Shown here one piece after another: positions 10,407 through 23,500 of a DNA stretch of 64,000 bases (positions are counted from its first letter, which is position 1; each line of letters opens with the position of its first letter). Source of the stretch: Entophlyctis helioformis (Eukaryota; Chytridiomycota; Chytridiomycetes; Chytridiales; Chytriomycetaceae); assembly GCA_025526915.1 (NCBI GenBank), contig JAHLKH010000096.1, positions 33,395 to 97,394 of the forward strand, written 5' to 3'. A model generated the notes under the pieces. That model was given only the letters and a program-made list of their open reading frames with translations. It did not search any database and was not told the DNA's origin. Made by a program: the position numbers and the translations under genes.

Positions 10407-11606
10407 TCACTTGGCGAGAGCCAGAAGACGTATGATTGCGTTCTTGTCACCGTAATCCATGATGTCGTCAGCAACCGCCTCGCGTCCTTCTGGTGTCAGA
10501 CTCTTGACTAGAACAGCAGCGATCTCGTCGGTCTTGGCATGTATAATGGCAATACTGGTGCATTCTTCAGTGCGGTTGGCCAGAAGCCACTGGACGACAT
10601 GGAGATGGCCATTCGCTGCAGCCTGCTCCAACGCATAAGTCGTGCATCCTTCAGTGCGGTTGGCATGAAGCCACTGGATGACGTGAAGATGGCCACACTG
10701 CGCCGTCCAATCCATCGCATTCGTCGTGCATCCTTCCGTGCGGTTGGCATGAAGCCACTGGACGACGTGAAGATGGCCCATAGATGCAGCAAGATCCATG
10801 GTGCGTGATGTGCAGCGAACCTCGGGAAGCGACAGCAGATACTGCACAATCTCGAGTCGACCGTAGAAAGCAGCAAAGTTGAGAGCCGAGTGGTCTCTCT
10901 CATTGATGGAACACTGGCTGTGTTTGTTGAGATGGTTGATCGTGACGAGATTGTTGCCGAGGAGATGCTTGAGAAAGTCGACACAGTTGCCCTCGACAGC
11001 CATGATGCCGAGATCAGCCATCGAGACTGTCGGTGTTGCATTCAGCCACATCTTCTGCATTGGGATGAATCGGATCTCGTCATCGTCGAAACGCTCACAC
11101 AGTCGCTGGTACATGCCGATCGACTTGACATGCGCAACGTCCTCGACTCGCAAGTCGACAGCAGGCAGCAGACCAAGATCGCCCTGCCAGTCCTGCTCGA
11201 AGCCATCGATCCACAGCGCTTGCTTGGCTGCGACGTCCATCTTGGCGACATCGAGACGGCCGTGAAGGAAGCGAGTGAGCGGGCCAGCGTGCTTGAGGCA
11301 CTCGTCTCGGATCTCTTGCGGACACAGCAGCCAGTAGTCGGATGCCTGCTGAGCTCGCTGTGCGGCGAGTCTGGCTTGCGGCGACTGCACAACGACGCCG
11401 GCTTCCTTGAGTGCCGCTGACGGAACGGCTTGAACGAACGCAGCGACAATGGCTGCCAGCGAGTGGCCGGCAGTGACGAGGTCCTGCACGATGGCGGCGG
11501 CCTTGGCTGCGAGGCTCTCCTGCTGCTCGTGGCCACTCTCCTCGTTGATGCTCAGCGACTGGCTTGTGCGACGGCGCTTTGTGTGTGTGCGGGTCTCAGG
11601 CGGCAT
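10407..11606 (-). CDS. Ankyrin-repeat protein, copy 2 (intact)
   Basis: The only uninterrupted member of the four close ankyrin copies: 399 codons from ATG 11606 to TGA 10407. Order of parts: a basic start (THTKRRRTSQ, a possible nuclear signal), an Ala-rich helical region, an F-box-like motif PQEIRDECLKHAG/LTRFLHGRL at about residues 90-115, a spacer, then five to six repeats of about 28 residues (consensus near [19 protein letters not shown]). These are shorter than canonical 33-residue ankyrin repeats. The frame stays open upstream to 12104, so a longer N terminus cannot be excluded; I chose the Met shared by copies 1-3. Such proteins are usually binding adaptors; an SCF-type link is speculative. 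Confidence 0.8.
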   Translation of the reverse strand: MPPETRTHTKRRRTSQSLSINEESGHEQQESLAAKAAAIVQDLVTAGHSLAAIVAAFVQAVPSAALKEAGVVVQSPQARLAAQRAQQASDYWLLCPQEIRDECLKHAGPLTRFLHGRLDVAKMDVAAKQALWIDGFEQDWQGDLGLLPAVDLRVEDVAHVKSIGMYQRLCERFDDDEIRFIPMQKMWLNATPTVSMADLGIMAVEGNCVDFLKHLLGNNLVTINHLNKHSQCSINERDHSALNFAAFYGRLEIVQYLLSLPEVRCTSRTMDLAASMGHLHVVQWLHANRTEGCTTNAMDWTAQCGHLHVIQWLHANRTEGCTTYALEQAAANGHLHVVQWLLANRTEECTSIAIIHAKTDEIAAVLVKSLTPEGREAVADDIMDYGDKNAIIRLLALAK

Positions 11607-11759
11607 CTGTCCGAAAGTGTTTGTTGTTGTGGCGGCAACCACGACGCAGCTGCACAGATCCAAGTGGTGCTGCTGCTGATCGCTGTGCTGCTCGTGTGCT
11701 CGGCACTTGCCACGATCGCAGTGCCAGTGGCCGTGGGCATGCTGGCTGCTGGTGGATGC

Positions 11760-12095
11760 CGCATGCACACAGCCAGTGGCACGGTCACCTCCAGCAGACC
11801 TCGGCTTCAGCCGCAACGGCAGCGAGGCAGCCGAGCCGCGTGCAGGCAATCCCAATGCAGCAGGCGGCAGACGCAGTGCAATGACCAAGGCTGGATCGCT
11901 GATCGTGGCTGGCACGCAGCAACAAGCAGCAACCGCAAGCAGCAGCAGGGCCACTGACCATCCCAGAGAGCCGCGGCACCGACAGGTCTGTGGGATCGTC
12001 GCCACCACACGGCGGTGCAGCACTCCATCTGGCATCCAAGTCCGTCGCGAGCATCTCGCCGTCGGTGTCGCGGCAGCCATTGCCGCCCAAGTGCG
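11760..12095 (+). pseudogene. Truncated copy of the 5' part of the 3094-3693 gene
   Basis: Matches the start of the plus-strand gene at 3094-3693 (MTKAGSLIVAGT is preserved). It loses the frame at the shortened Gln run, continues in another frame (SKSVASISPSVSRQP) and ends abruptly at about 12095, where segment L of the next unit begins. It is a by-product of the segmental duplication. Confidence 0.65.
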
Positions 12096-12109
12096 GTGTT
12101 CCATTGCAG

Positions 12110-13060
12110 CTCACTGCACTTCCACTCTTGTCCGTCTGCATTCCTTGTTCGACGTCGCCTTGCCTTGACATGCTGCTGTCCACTGGCGCGTCTGCCTTGC
12201 AACCATCGCGTCTGCACAAGACGCGCTCTGTCCGAGTCCACGACATGCCACTGCTGTGCATTGCACTCGCCAGATGCTCATCCATCTCCATGTCTCTCTC
12301 CTGCTCCTGCTGCTGTCCACTCAGCCTGCCTTGCACTCGCCTCCAGTCTTTGTCTTGCCACTCTTGTCGATCTTGCTCTTCCAAGCCTTGGTGGACGTGG
12401 CACTCTGCGGCTCTTCCTTGTCGTCGCTTCCATCGCCATGCACAGCGACTGTCTCGACATCAGCATCAGCACTCGTGCCAGTATCGTCAGCCGCCCCATC
12501 TCTCTCTGCCTCATCATCCTCGTCAAGCACGACGCAGACAGCACCGCTGTGTGTGAGTCTGTCGTCCACGTCCATGGCACCAGTGTCCTCCATGCCGACT
12601 TCCAGAGCAGACAGTGCCGCCACAGCGAGTGTGGGCATATCCGTCGTGTCAACACGACCAGTGCGCGTTGTCTCGCTTGGCAGCGATCCTGGCATGGACA
12701 GCATCTGGTTGGCCGTCACACACCTGTGGCTTGTCAGGCAACGCCAGCTGGTGGGATGCAGCGACATCACGGACACAAGGGACGCACTTGGCAACACCAA
12801 CACTGGACCACACTGTCGAGATCGAACAACAGATCGCCATGGTTGACAGATGGCGTGTCCTTCCAAGTCATGCCATTGGAGTCCAGCTGTGCTCATGGCT
12901 GCAATGCCACGCGCATCCTTTGACGGCGATACTGCTGACGATGATGGCTCAGCCGATCTGGTTGCGCTCTTGGCATGTGTGGCTGGGATGGTTGCAATGG
13001 TGCTTTCCACTGCTTTGACAGTCTAATCCAGATTGGCCAAGTTGTGTTTGGTCTTGCTGG
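12110..13060. repeat. Duplicated segment L, copy 2 (paired with 504-1600)
   Basis: Near-identical to 504-1560 except for a missing piece of about 100 bp around 12785 (matching 1185-1305) and small indels. Joined head-to-tail to the copy-2 ankyrin unit at about 12095-12110, it supplies the region behind ankyrin copy 3. A minus-strand frame (12321-13010) is open for 229 codons and is acidic in its second half; its plus-strand counterpart is also largely open. Confidence 0.6.
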
Positions 13061-13113
13061 TCTTGTTGGAGATGGCAGGAATGTGTCATCCAGCTTCATT
13101 GCACACTCAAAGA

Positions 13114-14314
13114 TCACTTGACGAGAGAAAAGACACGACGAATGGCGTCCTTGTTGCCAGATGTAGCTAAAGCATCAATGATGGAGTCACGTCGCTCTCC
13201 AGAGAGACTCTTGACCAGAGCAGCGACGATCTCGTCCGTCTTGGCCTTGATGATGGCATCAGCAGTGAAGCCTTCCGTGCGGTTGGCCAGAAGCCACTGG
13301 ACGACGTCGAGATGTCCATTCTCGGCAGCCATATCAATCGCATAAGTCGTGCATCCTTCTGTGCGGTTGGCATGAAGCCACTGTACGACGTGAAGAGAGC
13401 CGTTCTCAGCTGCCCAGTTCATCGCATTCGTCGTGCATCCTTCTGTGCGATTGGTGTGGAGCCAGATGACAAGATCCAAGTTGCCCGAAAAAGCAGCACT
13501 GTCCATCGCATCTGTTGTGCAGCGAACCTCGGGAAGCGACAGCAGATACTGCACCATCTCAAGTCGGCCATTCTCTGCAGCAAGGTTGAGGACGGATTCG
13601 TCTCTCTCATTGATGGTACAATCTTGGTGTTGTTGAGCTCCTCGATCGTGACGAGATTCTTGCCGAGGAGAAACTTGAGAAAGTCGACACAGTTGCCCTC
13701 GACAGCCATGATGCCGAGAACAACCATAGGCAGTGTCGGCGTTGCATCCAGCCACATTTGCTGCAGTGGGATGTATCGGATCCAATTATCTTTGAAACGC
13801 TCGCACAGTCGATGGTACATGCCGATCGACTTGACATGCGCAACGTCCTCGACTTCCAACTTGACACCAGGCAGCAGACCAAGATCGCCCTGCCAGTCTG
13901 CTGGAAGCCATCGATCCACAGCGCTTGCTTGGCTGCGACGTCCATCTTGGCGACATCGAGACGGCCGTGAAGGAAGCGAGTGAGCGGGCCAGCGTGCTTG
14001 AGGCACTCGTCTCGGATCTCTTGCGGACACAGCAGCCAGTAGTCGGATGCCTGTTGTGCTCGCTGAGCGGCGAGTCTGGCTTGCGGCGACTGCACAACGA
14101 CGCCGGCTTCCTTGAGTGCCGCTGACGGAACGGCTTGAACGAACGCAGCGACAATGGCTGCCAGCGAGTGGCCGGCAGTGACGAGGTCTTGCACGAAGGC
14201 GGCGGCCTTGGCTGCGAGGCTCTCCTGCTCTTGCTCGTGGCCACTCTCCTCGTTGATGCTCAGCGACTGGCTTGTGCGACGGCGCTTTGTGTGTGTGTGG
14301 GTCTCAGGCGGCAT
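13114..14314 (-). pseudogene. Ankyrin-repeat protein, copy 3 (two frame breaks)
   Basis: Same plan as the intact copy: basic start, PQEIR/HAG/FLHG motif, then repeats of about 28 residues ending with the [20 protein letters not shown] tail and TGA at 13114. The frame breaks at about 13900 (one base lost in the segment matching the intact copy's IDGFEQDWQ) and at about 13627 (one or two bases lost near KIVPSMRE). Otherwise all repeats are intact, so the gene is either recently broken or carries assembly errors. Its 5' flank ends only about 50 bp from the divergent E2 gene at 14518, and homology to the other copies stops at about 14465. Confidence 0.75.
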
Positions 14315-14517
14315 CTGTCCGAAAGTGTTTGTTGTTGTGGCGGCAACCACGACGCAACTGCACAGATCCAAGTGGTGCGGCTGCTGGTCGCTGTGCTGCG
14401 CGTGTGCTCGACACTTGCCACGATCGCAGTGCCAGTGGCCGTGAGCATGCTGGCTGCTGGTGGAGGCCGCCTTCAGCTTGCCCACTCCACCATCCTCCGC
14501 CTTTCCAACACGCCAGC

Positions 14518-15596
14518 ATGCCCGACACGAAGCGAGTCGAAAGAGAGATCCGGCAGTGCCGCGCAGACGCCGATGCCACGGTGACGGTGACGCCCGTCAA
14601 CGACAACCTGTGCCACCTCAAGGGCGTCTTCAAGGGCCCCGAGGGCACCGTCTACGAAGGTGCGCTCACCGCCCGCTGTCGCCGCCCTCTGCCTGCACTC
14701 GTCGCCTGCGTCTGTCGTCGGAGCTGGCAAGAAGGACAGCCAGCCGGACAGCCAGCCGGACAGCCTGCTGGTCCACCCGCCAGACTGCCTGTGCATCGGC
14801 GCCGTGCAGACGCCAGCGCCAGCCCGGCTGCTCCTTGCCCGCTGCCTCTGCCCGCCGTCCGAGCCACGGCGGCCGGTCTGCAAGACATGACGTGCTAACA
14901 CCAACTGCACCATCTGCGCCAACTGCGCCTCCTGCAACGGGCCTCCTCGACATGCCACAGGCGGCGAGTTCACCGTCGACATCCAGCTGCCCGACGAGTA
15001 CCCGTTCCGGCCGCCCAAGATGAAGTTCGACACGCCCATCTACCACCCCAACGTCTCGTCGCAGACCGGCGGTGAGTGGCCGCGATCGCTTGCGCATCCT
15101 GCTGCCGGCACGACTGACAGCGCGCCGCCCCTTTGCCAGCAATCTGCCTGGACATCTTGAAAGACGCATGGACGCCTGTGCTCACGCTCAAGACTGCCGT
15201 GAGCCGCATGCCCTTGCAGTCGCCCGCACCGCCATGGATGCTGTGCTAACGCCCCGCTCCGGCCCGCCTGCGCGCGCCAACCAGCTGATCTCGCTGCAGT
15301 CGCTGCTGTGCGATCCCGCGCCAAACGACCCGCAGGACGCGCAGGTGGCCAAACACTACCTCTCTGACCGGCCAGGCTTCGACTCCACGGCGCGGGCATG
15401 GACGCAAAAGTTTGCGGTGCCGTCGGCTTCGAATGCAAAGTCTGCGGTGCCGAATGACGAGATTGGCCTCAACCAGCAGGCCATTCAGCGGCTCGGGGAA
15501 ATGGGATTCGAGCGACACCTGGTGGTGCGCGCTCTCAAGCTGACGGATGGCGACGAGGGCCGCGCGGTTGAGGCGCTGTTGTCTGGTACAATGTGA
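14518..15596 (+). CDS. UBC1: Ubiquitin-conjugating enzyme E2, Ubc1/UBE2K type, with UBA domain
   Basis: Four exons: 14518-14659, 14961-15071, 15140-15198, 15285-15596. Phases agree. The UBC fold spans residues 1-150 with the HPN motif (IYHPNV) and catalytic Cys87 in AICLDILK. The C-terminal 40 residues form a UBA domain ([22 protein letters not shown]). This Class II layout is specific to Ubc1/E2-25K, which extends K48-linked ubiquitin chains and supports proteasomal degradation. Intron 1 (301 nt) has a GCTAAC branch site at 14894 and a tandem CAGCCGGA stretch. The gene starts about 50 bp from the ankyrin duplication edge, so its promoter may have been affected by the duplication. Confidence 0.95.
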
Positions 15597-15742
15597 TGGC
15601 GGCCGCGGCCGCTGCTGCCAGGTGGACGGGATCGGATGACAAGACGGATGAATGAATGGATGGAACATGCGGCGTGTATCTGACGATATTGGCACATGCC
15701 GGGCATCTGCCCTCTGGATGAGCAGCACCAAGCCGTGCACGC

Positions 15743-16729
15743 TTAGTCGGTCTTGTCCCTGCCAGCCGTGATCGGCGGCGCAATCAGGTGCGTGTGCACC
15801 CACGGCACAGCAAAGCGGACGCCTGCGGCAGCGACGACCAGCGCGAGCAGAATCGCTGGCAGGGTCGATGCAGGCACAGCGCCAAACAGACACGGCTCAA
15901 GCACTGCCGTTCACACCTGTGAGCTGTCGTGCACACACACAGACACACACGCGTATGACACGGCAGACGCCTACGCACCCATTCCAAACCTGACAGACTG
16001 CGCCGCCGGCTGCACGTCCGCCGCAGAGGCAGCCGTCGGCACGGGCACCCGCGTGCCAACCGCGCTGATCTTGACCAGCACGTCGCGACACTGTTCGATG
16101 CGATGCCCCTCGTTAGTCGAGCACACGGCCCAGCGACACTCGACGCAGACGAACCTGTGGCGTTGCGCATACAAGGCTCAGGCCAAAGTCTGTTGGATCC
16201 TGCACCGACCCGGTCAGTGCCAGCCACTGCTACCACTGCCGCCGTGCGTATGCATCGCATCGCAGATGCACTCACAGATGCTGGCCAGTTGATGCGTGCT
16301 TCGATGGCACCGAGGGCAGCTGCCACGGGCCACGGCCAGCCCGACAGCGCCGTCTCGAGCCCGCGCAACTCAAAGTACGTGAATGCGGCGGCTGCGGTGG
16401 ATGCGAGCGGCCATGTCTGCAGCCTCTGTGGCGGGAGGGCCGTGTAGGGCCACCTGAGCACAGGCCTGCACCATTGTCGTGTCAGCAGGCCATGCCATGC
16501 CATGCCATGCCATGCCATCCTTGCAAGTGTGCCAGCTGGCAGAGCGGCGACGGTCGTGCAAGATGGCGCCTCACCACGACTGCTCGAATGGAGCGGCGTC
16601 GACGGAAACGTCGCTCGAGGATGGCTGCAGAGGCAGTCGGATGACCAGCTTCTCTGCGTTTGCCTGCACTCGCAGCGGCATGCAGACAAGGACCATCCAC
16701 ATCAGCGCCGTCAACAGGGCTGCTGGCAT
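15743..16729 (-). CDS. Type I membrane protein with signal peptide, unknown family
   Basis: Reconstructed from five exons: 16575-16729, 16276-16453, 16155-16199, 15979-16090, 15743-15903. All phases close, giving 216 residues. A signal peptide (residues 1-23, MPAALLTALMWMVLVCM then VQA) is followed by a lumenal or extracellular domain of about 130 residues containing three Cys. A C-terminal transmembrane helix (STLPAILLALVVAAAGVRF) precedes a short tail ending GRDKTD. Introns carry CTAAC/CTGAC branch sites; intron 1 contains a GCATG-type tandem run. The topology resembles small ER-lumenal subunits (PIG-X or EMC accessory types), but I see no diagnostic motif and do not assign a family. Confidence 0.7.
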
Positions 16730-16930
16730 GGCTGCTGCTGGCAGCGAACGCGACCAAGATCGAAGACTCGGAAACTCTCAGCTACGTGTTCGTGTTGGAC
16801 GAGCTCGCCAACAGCCCCTCGGCAAGCCACCAGCTCGACCGCAACTCGCAGCACACTCGGCCAAGGAAACAAGTGACATAATAACCAGATTTATGCTCAT
16901 CACAGCATCGTGTCCACGGTGGCATCCAGG

Positions 16931-16990
16931 CCACCCATCCATCCACCCATCCAGTCCACCCATCCATCAACCAGTCCATCCACCCAAACA
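16931..16990. repeat. CCAT/CCAC-rich tandem repeat
   Basis: An imperfect run of CCATCCACC and CCAGTCCACC units fills much of the gap between the stop of PRMT1 (17013) and the start of the membrane-protein gene (16729). No other structure is seen there. Confidence 0.6.
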
Positions 16991-17012
16991 TTAGTGAGCG
17001 TGCGCCATGCGT

Positions 17013-18450
<1,438 letters not shown>

Positions 18451-18660
18451 GGCGGTTGTCGTGTGTCCGGATGTGCAGGCAAGAAAAAAAAAAACGTTGG
18501 TCGTGCCCAAACCATGCGCGGTGGCTCAGTCCGCACTGCTGCTTACCAAGCACGCTTCTGTTTATTCTATCTGCGTCTAGCTGCGTCTGGCTGCATCTGG
18601 CTGCATCTCTGCCTGGCGTGCCGCTGTGGCAGGCACCCCGGCTTGCCGACTCGGCGCGCA

Positions 18661-20530
18661 TCAGATGCCGTCGATGCATTTGAAGCGGGCAATCTTGCGC
18701 ATAGACTCCCAGTACACCTGCAGCTCTGTCTCGGACACAAAGATCACTGCTCCGTCTCGGGTCAGCATCCAATGCCACGCACCAGCCGTCACCGCTCGAC
18801 GGCCAAGAACGTACCGTCGCATCGAATCCGTGCAGGTGACTGGTAGCCTCGCATGGCAATCGTCCCTTGCCCCGGGTACGCAACAGCGCCGCCAGCGCGT
18901 CCAGCCGCTCCAAACTCGTGCACAGCGTCTCGCAGTCGCCATGCACCGTCGCCTGACCCAACCGTTGCAGAGGGCACGCCATTGCCGAGAAACGCCCGGA
19001 ATGTGATCTCGCCGCGCGGCACGTTGATGTCGCCCGTCACTTTGTACGCCCACAGCTCGAGCCTGCCATGCCGCTGCACGTACCGCAGCAGAATGACTTC
19101 GCAGCCATGGCCACCATAGCTGCCCACCCACAGCCGCGTCACGTCTGGGTACACGGGCAGCCGGGAAACCCGAGACCGTCTGGCCATTTCTGCGTCGGCA
19201 GCATGATCTGTGAACAGAGCGGGGTGTAGTACACGTCATCGACATGGCTTGCGTGCGTCTCGATGTTGGATGCAATGCGTTTACGGAAACATGTCTGCTC
19301 GCAGTCAATAGCAAGCACGGCGGGATGTGCTGACCGTCGTGTTGACGATGACCGTTGAGACGCGCTTGCATATGCCTGAGACGCCGACGAGCTCGCAGCC
19401 TGCAGCAGAGAGTCCGCCGAAGACAGCTGCTGCGATCCAGTTGGCGTTGATCCGACCGATGCTGCCTGTGCTGCATGCGGCTGTGCGGCTGTCGCTGCAA
19501 CGCCGCCGTCGTGATGGACTGCTGCAACGTCAATGCCGTGGTCTGCCCATGACTGTGCCAGTGTCGTGTCTGAGCCTTGCTGCACCGCCGACGGGTACGG
19601 CCAAAGCCCTGTCGCTGCATCTGGCGCGCCAAGCGGGAACTCTAAGCCATGCACCGTGTCAGACGTATCGTGCATCGCATCACATCCAAAACGGTCAACG
19701 CACCTTGCGATTGGATGCGTTGGACAAGCACCATGGGGTCCATGGGTGCCGGCTCGGGGATGTATCCAGAATCGTGCGCATGATGGACAGTGCGGAAGCT
19801 GATCCGATGGCTTGACCGATTCGCCCAATCCGTCTTGCGGCACCACGGCCCAACGGCCGTCGTGCTCGCATCGGATCTGGCCAGCGTCCCCGTAGCAGCC
19901 ACGAGCGTCTCTTCAAACACAGTCGAGCGACGCACGACCGTGACAAAGTCGTCGTCAACACTGATGAGGCGATTGATGCTCAGGGGAGACTCGGAGATGA
20001 ACGACCCGCTCGGCCCTGCATCAAGCGTCTCGCCGCGCAGAACGAGCCGCAGAGGCGATGTCGACGACACGTCTTGGCGTCTTGGGGCTGCACGACCAGG
20101 CGGGCCAGAAGCACGCCGCCGTTGAAGAATGGATAGTCGATGTGCCAGAGACCCAAGAGTGTGCCGTAGCGGCGTGCAACGGCGGCATAGACATCCTTGA
20201 CTTTGTAAAGCCAACCAGCCGGCCCTGTGCGACGAATGCGTACAGCGTGCGGAACGAGCAGGACGGTGGCGCTGGACTGCCGAGGCTGCTGCTCGCCCTC
20301 TCCCTGGCGTTGGCGTTGGCGTTGGCGTTGACAACGTCGGCAATCTGCGGACAGCTGGCGTTGCAGTAGTCGAGCCAAAGCAGGTCGTATCCGTCAACAA
20401 CGCCTTGCAGCGACCGGCTCGCACACGACAGTCTGGCCGCACTCGCCGGCGGCATGAACGACAGGATGAGCTGGATGCATTCGACGGGCAGTCCCGCAAG
20501 GGTTGCTTGGCCTGCACTTGTCGTCATCAA
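18661..20530 (-). CDS. FBXO31-like F-box protein (with apparent frame breaks)
   Basis: N-terminal F-box (LAGLPVECIQLILSFMP) followed by the FBXO31-type substrate domain: YGTLLGLWHIDYPFFNGG, GSYGGHGCEVILL, ITGD/VTGDINVPRGEITFRAF and a final exon FVSETELQVYWESM (18661-18746; preceding exon ends at 18815). FBXO31 is an SCF adaptor that recognises damaged or C-terminally amidated proteins. One intron after RIQSQ (donor GTGCGT, acceptor before FPLGAPD) is clear. The frame breaks near 20205, at about 20065 (a perfect 8-bp direct repeat, CCAAGACG twice; deleting one copy restores frame) and near 19165. These are either assembly errors or decay; conservation on both sides favours errors or recent loss. 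Confidence 0.7.
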
Positions 20531-20599
20531 GTTTGGTTGTTGGGGAAACCAGATCGCGTCATCCAGATCGCGTTGGAAAGTTTATTATACGCTCGCGTA

Positions 20600-23500
20600 T
20601 CACATCTGTGAGGCATAGTGGCCGCTGGCAATCTCGCGAATGACGGCAGCGTTGGCAGCGCCAGTCGCATCCACAAGCTCGCCAAACACAGAGCCAGCCC
20701 GGCCGAGCAGCACATGCGGCGCATCAAACTCGGCAATCTCGCCCTGGTCAAGCACAAGCACGCGGTCAAACGCCGCAATCGTGTTGAGACGGTGCGCAAT
20801 GCTCAGCACCGTCGTGTGGCAAACTGCGACCGGATCGACTCTTGGATGCGCTTGTCGGCCTCGGCATCCACCGACGCCGTCGCCTCGTCCATGATGAGCA
20901 CCTTGGGCCGCGCGAGAATGGCCTTGGCAAGACACAGCAGCTGGCGCTGGCCCATCGACAGGTTGGATCCGTTCTCCTCGATCGCCGCATCCAGCTTGTC
21001 TGTCTGCGCAGCCACGTAGTCCTTGAGACCCACGAGCGACAGCGACTCCCACAGCTGGTCGTCGGTGTATCCCGTCTGCAGCATGTCGAGGTTGGACCGC
21101 ACGGTTCCCTTGAACAGCACGGGCTCCTGCGGGATGATCTGCAGGCGAGAGCGCAGCGTCTTGAGGCCGAGCGTCGCAATGTCGCGGCCGTCGATGGTGA
21201 TGGATCCCTTGGATGCCTCCATGATGCGGAACAGGGCCGTCATGAGCGTGCTCTTGCCCGAGCCGGTGCGGCCGACGATGCCGACCTTTTCGCCAGGACG
21301 GATGTCGAGCGACAGGTTCTTGATGACGGCGTGGTCGGGACGCGAGTCGTAGCAGATCTGCAGGTCGCGGATGGCAAGTGCACCGGCAGTCGGCCACTCG
21401 TCCTTGGTCGAGGGTCGTTGGGCATCACGCGCGGTGCCTCACGAGGCAGCTCGTTGGCGTAGTGGTTGAGACGCTCGACCGAGTTGAACTGTCCATGAGA
21501 TGCGCCACGTTAGCGTCCATGAGAAGCAATCGTTCCAGCCACATCCATACCATGGCTTCGGCATTGGCCACTTGGATGAGCATGATATTGAGCGACTGGC
21601 TCAGACCCATGGCAGCTACAATCGATATGCCAGCAAATGCAGGTCCTCTGCCCGCGTCCAGTGTTGCCAGCAGAACCAAGGTGAAGGTGATGGTTGACGT
21701 GAGCATCTCTAGACGGATGCCGATCCAGATTGGCGCAGACTCGAGGAGCAGCATTGAGAGATTGGCGTGATCCATGCACTGCCGCTGCTGCTCGACAAAC
21801 TCGGCTTTGACGCCATACGCCTGAATGGTCGGGATGCCGTTGAGCGACTCTGAGACGTGCGAGTTGATTGGCGACTTCATGATGGACGACAGACGCTTGA
21901 GCTCGCGGTACGTGGACTGGAAGAAGCTAAAGATGAAGATGTACGCCGCAGCAAGCACTGCGAATTGCACTGTTTGCAAACAAACGGAGAGAGTGTGTGT
22001 TAGCATGCAAGGCAGCATACACGCATGGAGGTGCAGCTTACAGATGAGATATGGCGTAGAGGAAGCCACGATCGCAAGGCCAGTGACAAACTGCACGGCA
22101 AAGTAGAGAACCGTGACAATCGTGTTGCCGATGCTCAAGTCAAGGCTGCGGACATCGCCCGACATGCGATTGATGATGCGGCCGATGGGCTGGCCGTCAA
22201 AGAACGACATGGGAGCGTGCAGCAGGCCAGCCATGGCTGAATCGTGGAGGACAAGTGCCGCCTTGAGTGACCCGGAAAAGACGACCGTCATCAAGACTAA
22301 CGATGCGATTGTTCCAACCACACTCAGTCCAGCATACAGCCGGAAGTACAACGTGTTGCCTGTGCTCGACCACCAGGCAAGCGCAAGCTGGATGAAAACA
22401 ATCGACGAGCAAGAGAGCAAGATGGCAGCTGCCATCACGCCGACAAATGCTGTGCCACCGCCAGCAGCAAAGAATGCCTTGAACGTGTCGAGCTTGACGG
22501 CGCCAACGCGGCGGTCCTCTGCGATCGCCTGCTGCTCTTCAAACTCCTTGACAGCCTTGACCACAACCTCGTCCTCGTCCTTGTCCTCTTCGTTGTCCTT
22601 GCCGTCCTCGTCGTCAAAGTGGTAGTCCTTCATGATGCCAGAGAGAGCACTCTCTGGGACAGCCATGAGATCCTTGAACGTGCCCGTCTCGGCAACACGG
22701 CCATTGTCAAGCACGACGACAAAGTCGACCTTGGGAAGCAGGTGCAGCTGGTGCGTGACAAGCACGACCGTCTTGCTCTTGAGCGTGCCGCAGATGGCCT
22801 CGTCAAACACCTTCTTGCCAACGTGTGCATCGAGGGCGGCAATGGGATCGTCCAGCAGGTAGATGTCGGCGTCGCGAGCAATGGCACGAGCGAGTGCAAC
22901 ACGAGCCTTCTGGCCGCCAGACAGGTTGATGCCCTTCTCGCCAATCTGCGTGCCGAGACCGTTGGGGAGGATCTCGAGGTCGTGCTCGAGACACGAGGCA
23001 GACACGGCCTTGGCGATGTTGGGACGCACGGACTCGTCGCTGAACACAATGTTCTCCTCGATGGTGCCGGTCAGGATCCACGGCTCCTGAGCGCAGTAGG
23101 CGACGGATCCGTAGACGGACGACGAGCCGGCCGTCTTGCGCATGCCGCCAATGAGAGCAGACAGCAGCGACGACTTGCCCGAGCCGACAGAGCCAACGAC
23201 AGCAACAAGCGAGCCGCGCGGGATGGACAGGTTGATGTCCTCGAGCTTGAACGGCTCCTGCTTGTTCTGATCCTCGCTATCCGTCTTGGCTTCTTCCCAG
23301 GTGAACGATGCGCCATCCATAGCGATGGCAGGTCCATCACGGTTTTTCTGCAACGGTTGGCGACTGGTGACATCCTCTGGACCGACTTCAGGCGACAAGA
23401 GGAACGGCTCGACGCGCTTGTACGACACGTTGAACGCAGTGACCGATCTGTCCATGGGAAACAGCTATGAGTCGCGTACAGACCAAAGTGGAGCAGATCA

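Noticed and set aside
16492..16519. GCATGCCATG-type tandem run as a regulatory element
   Set aside because: It lies inside intron 1 of the membrane-protein gene and looks like simple-sequence slippage; nothing supports a function.
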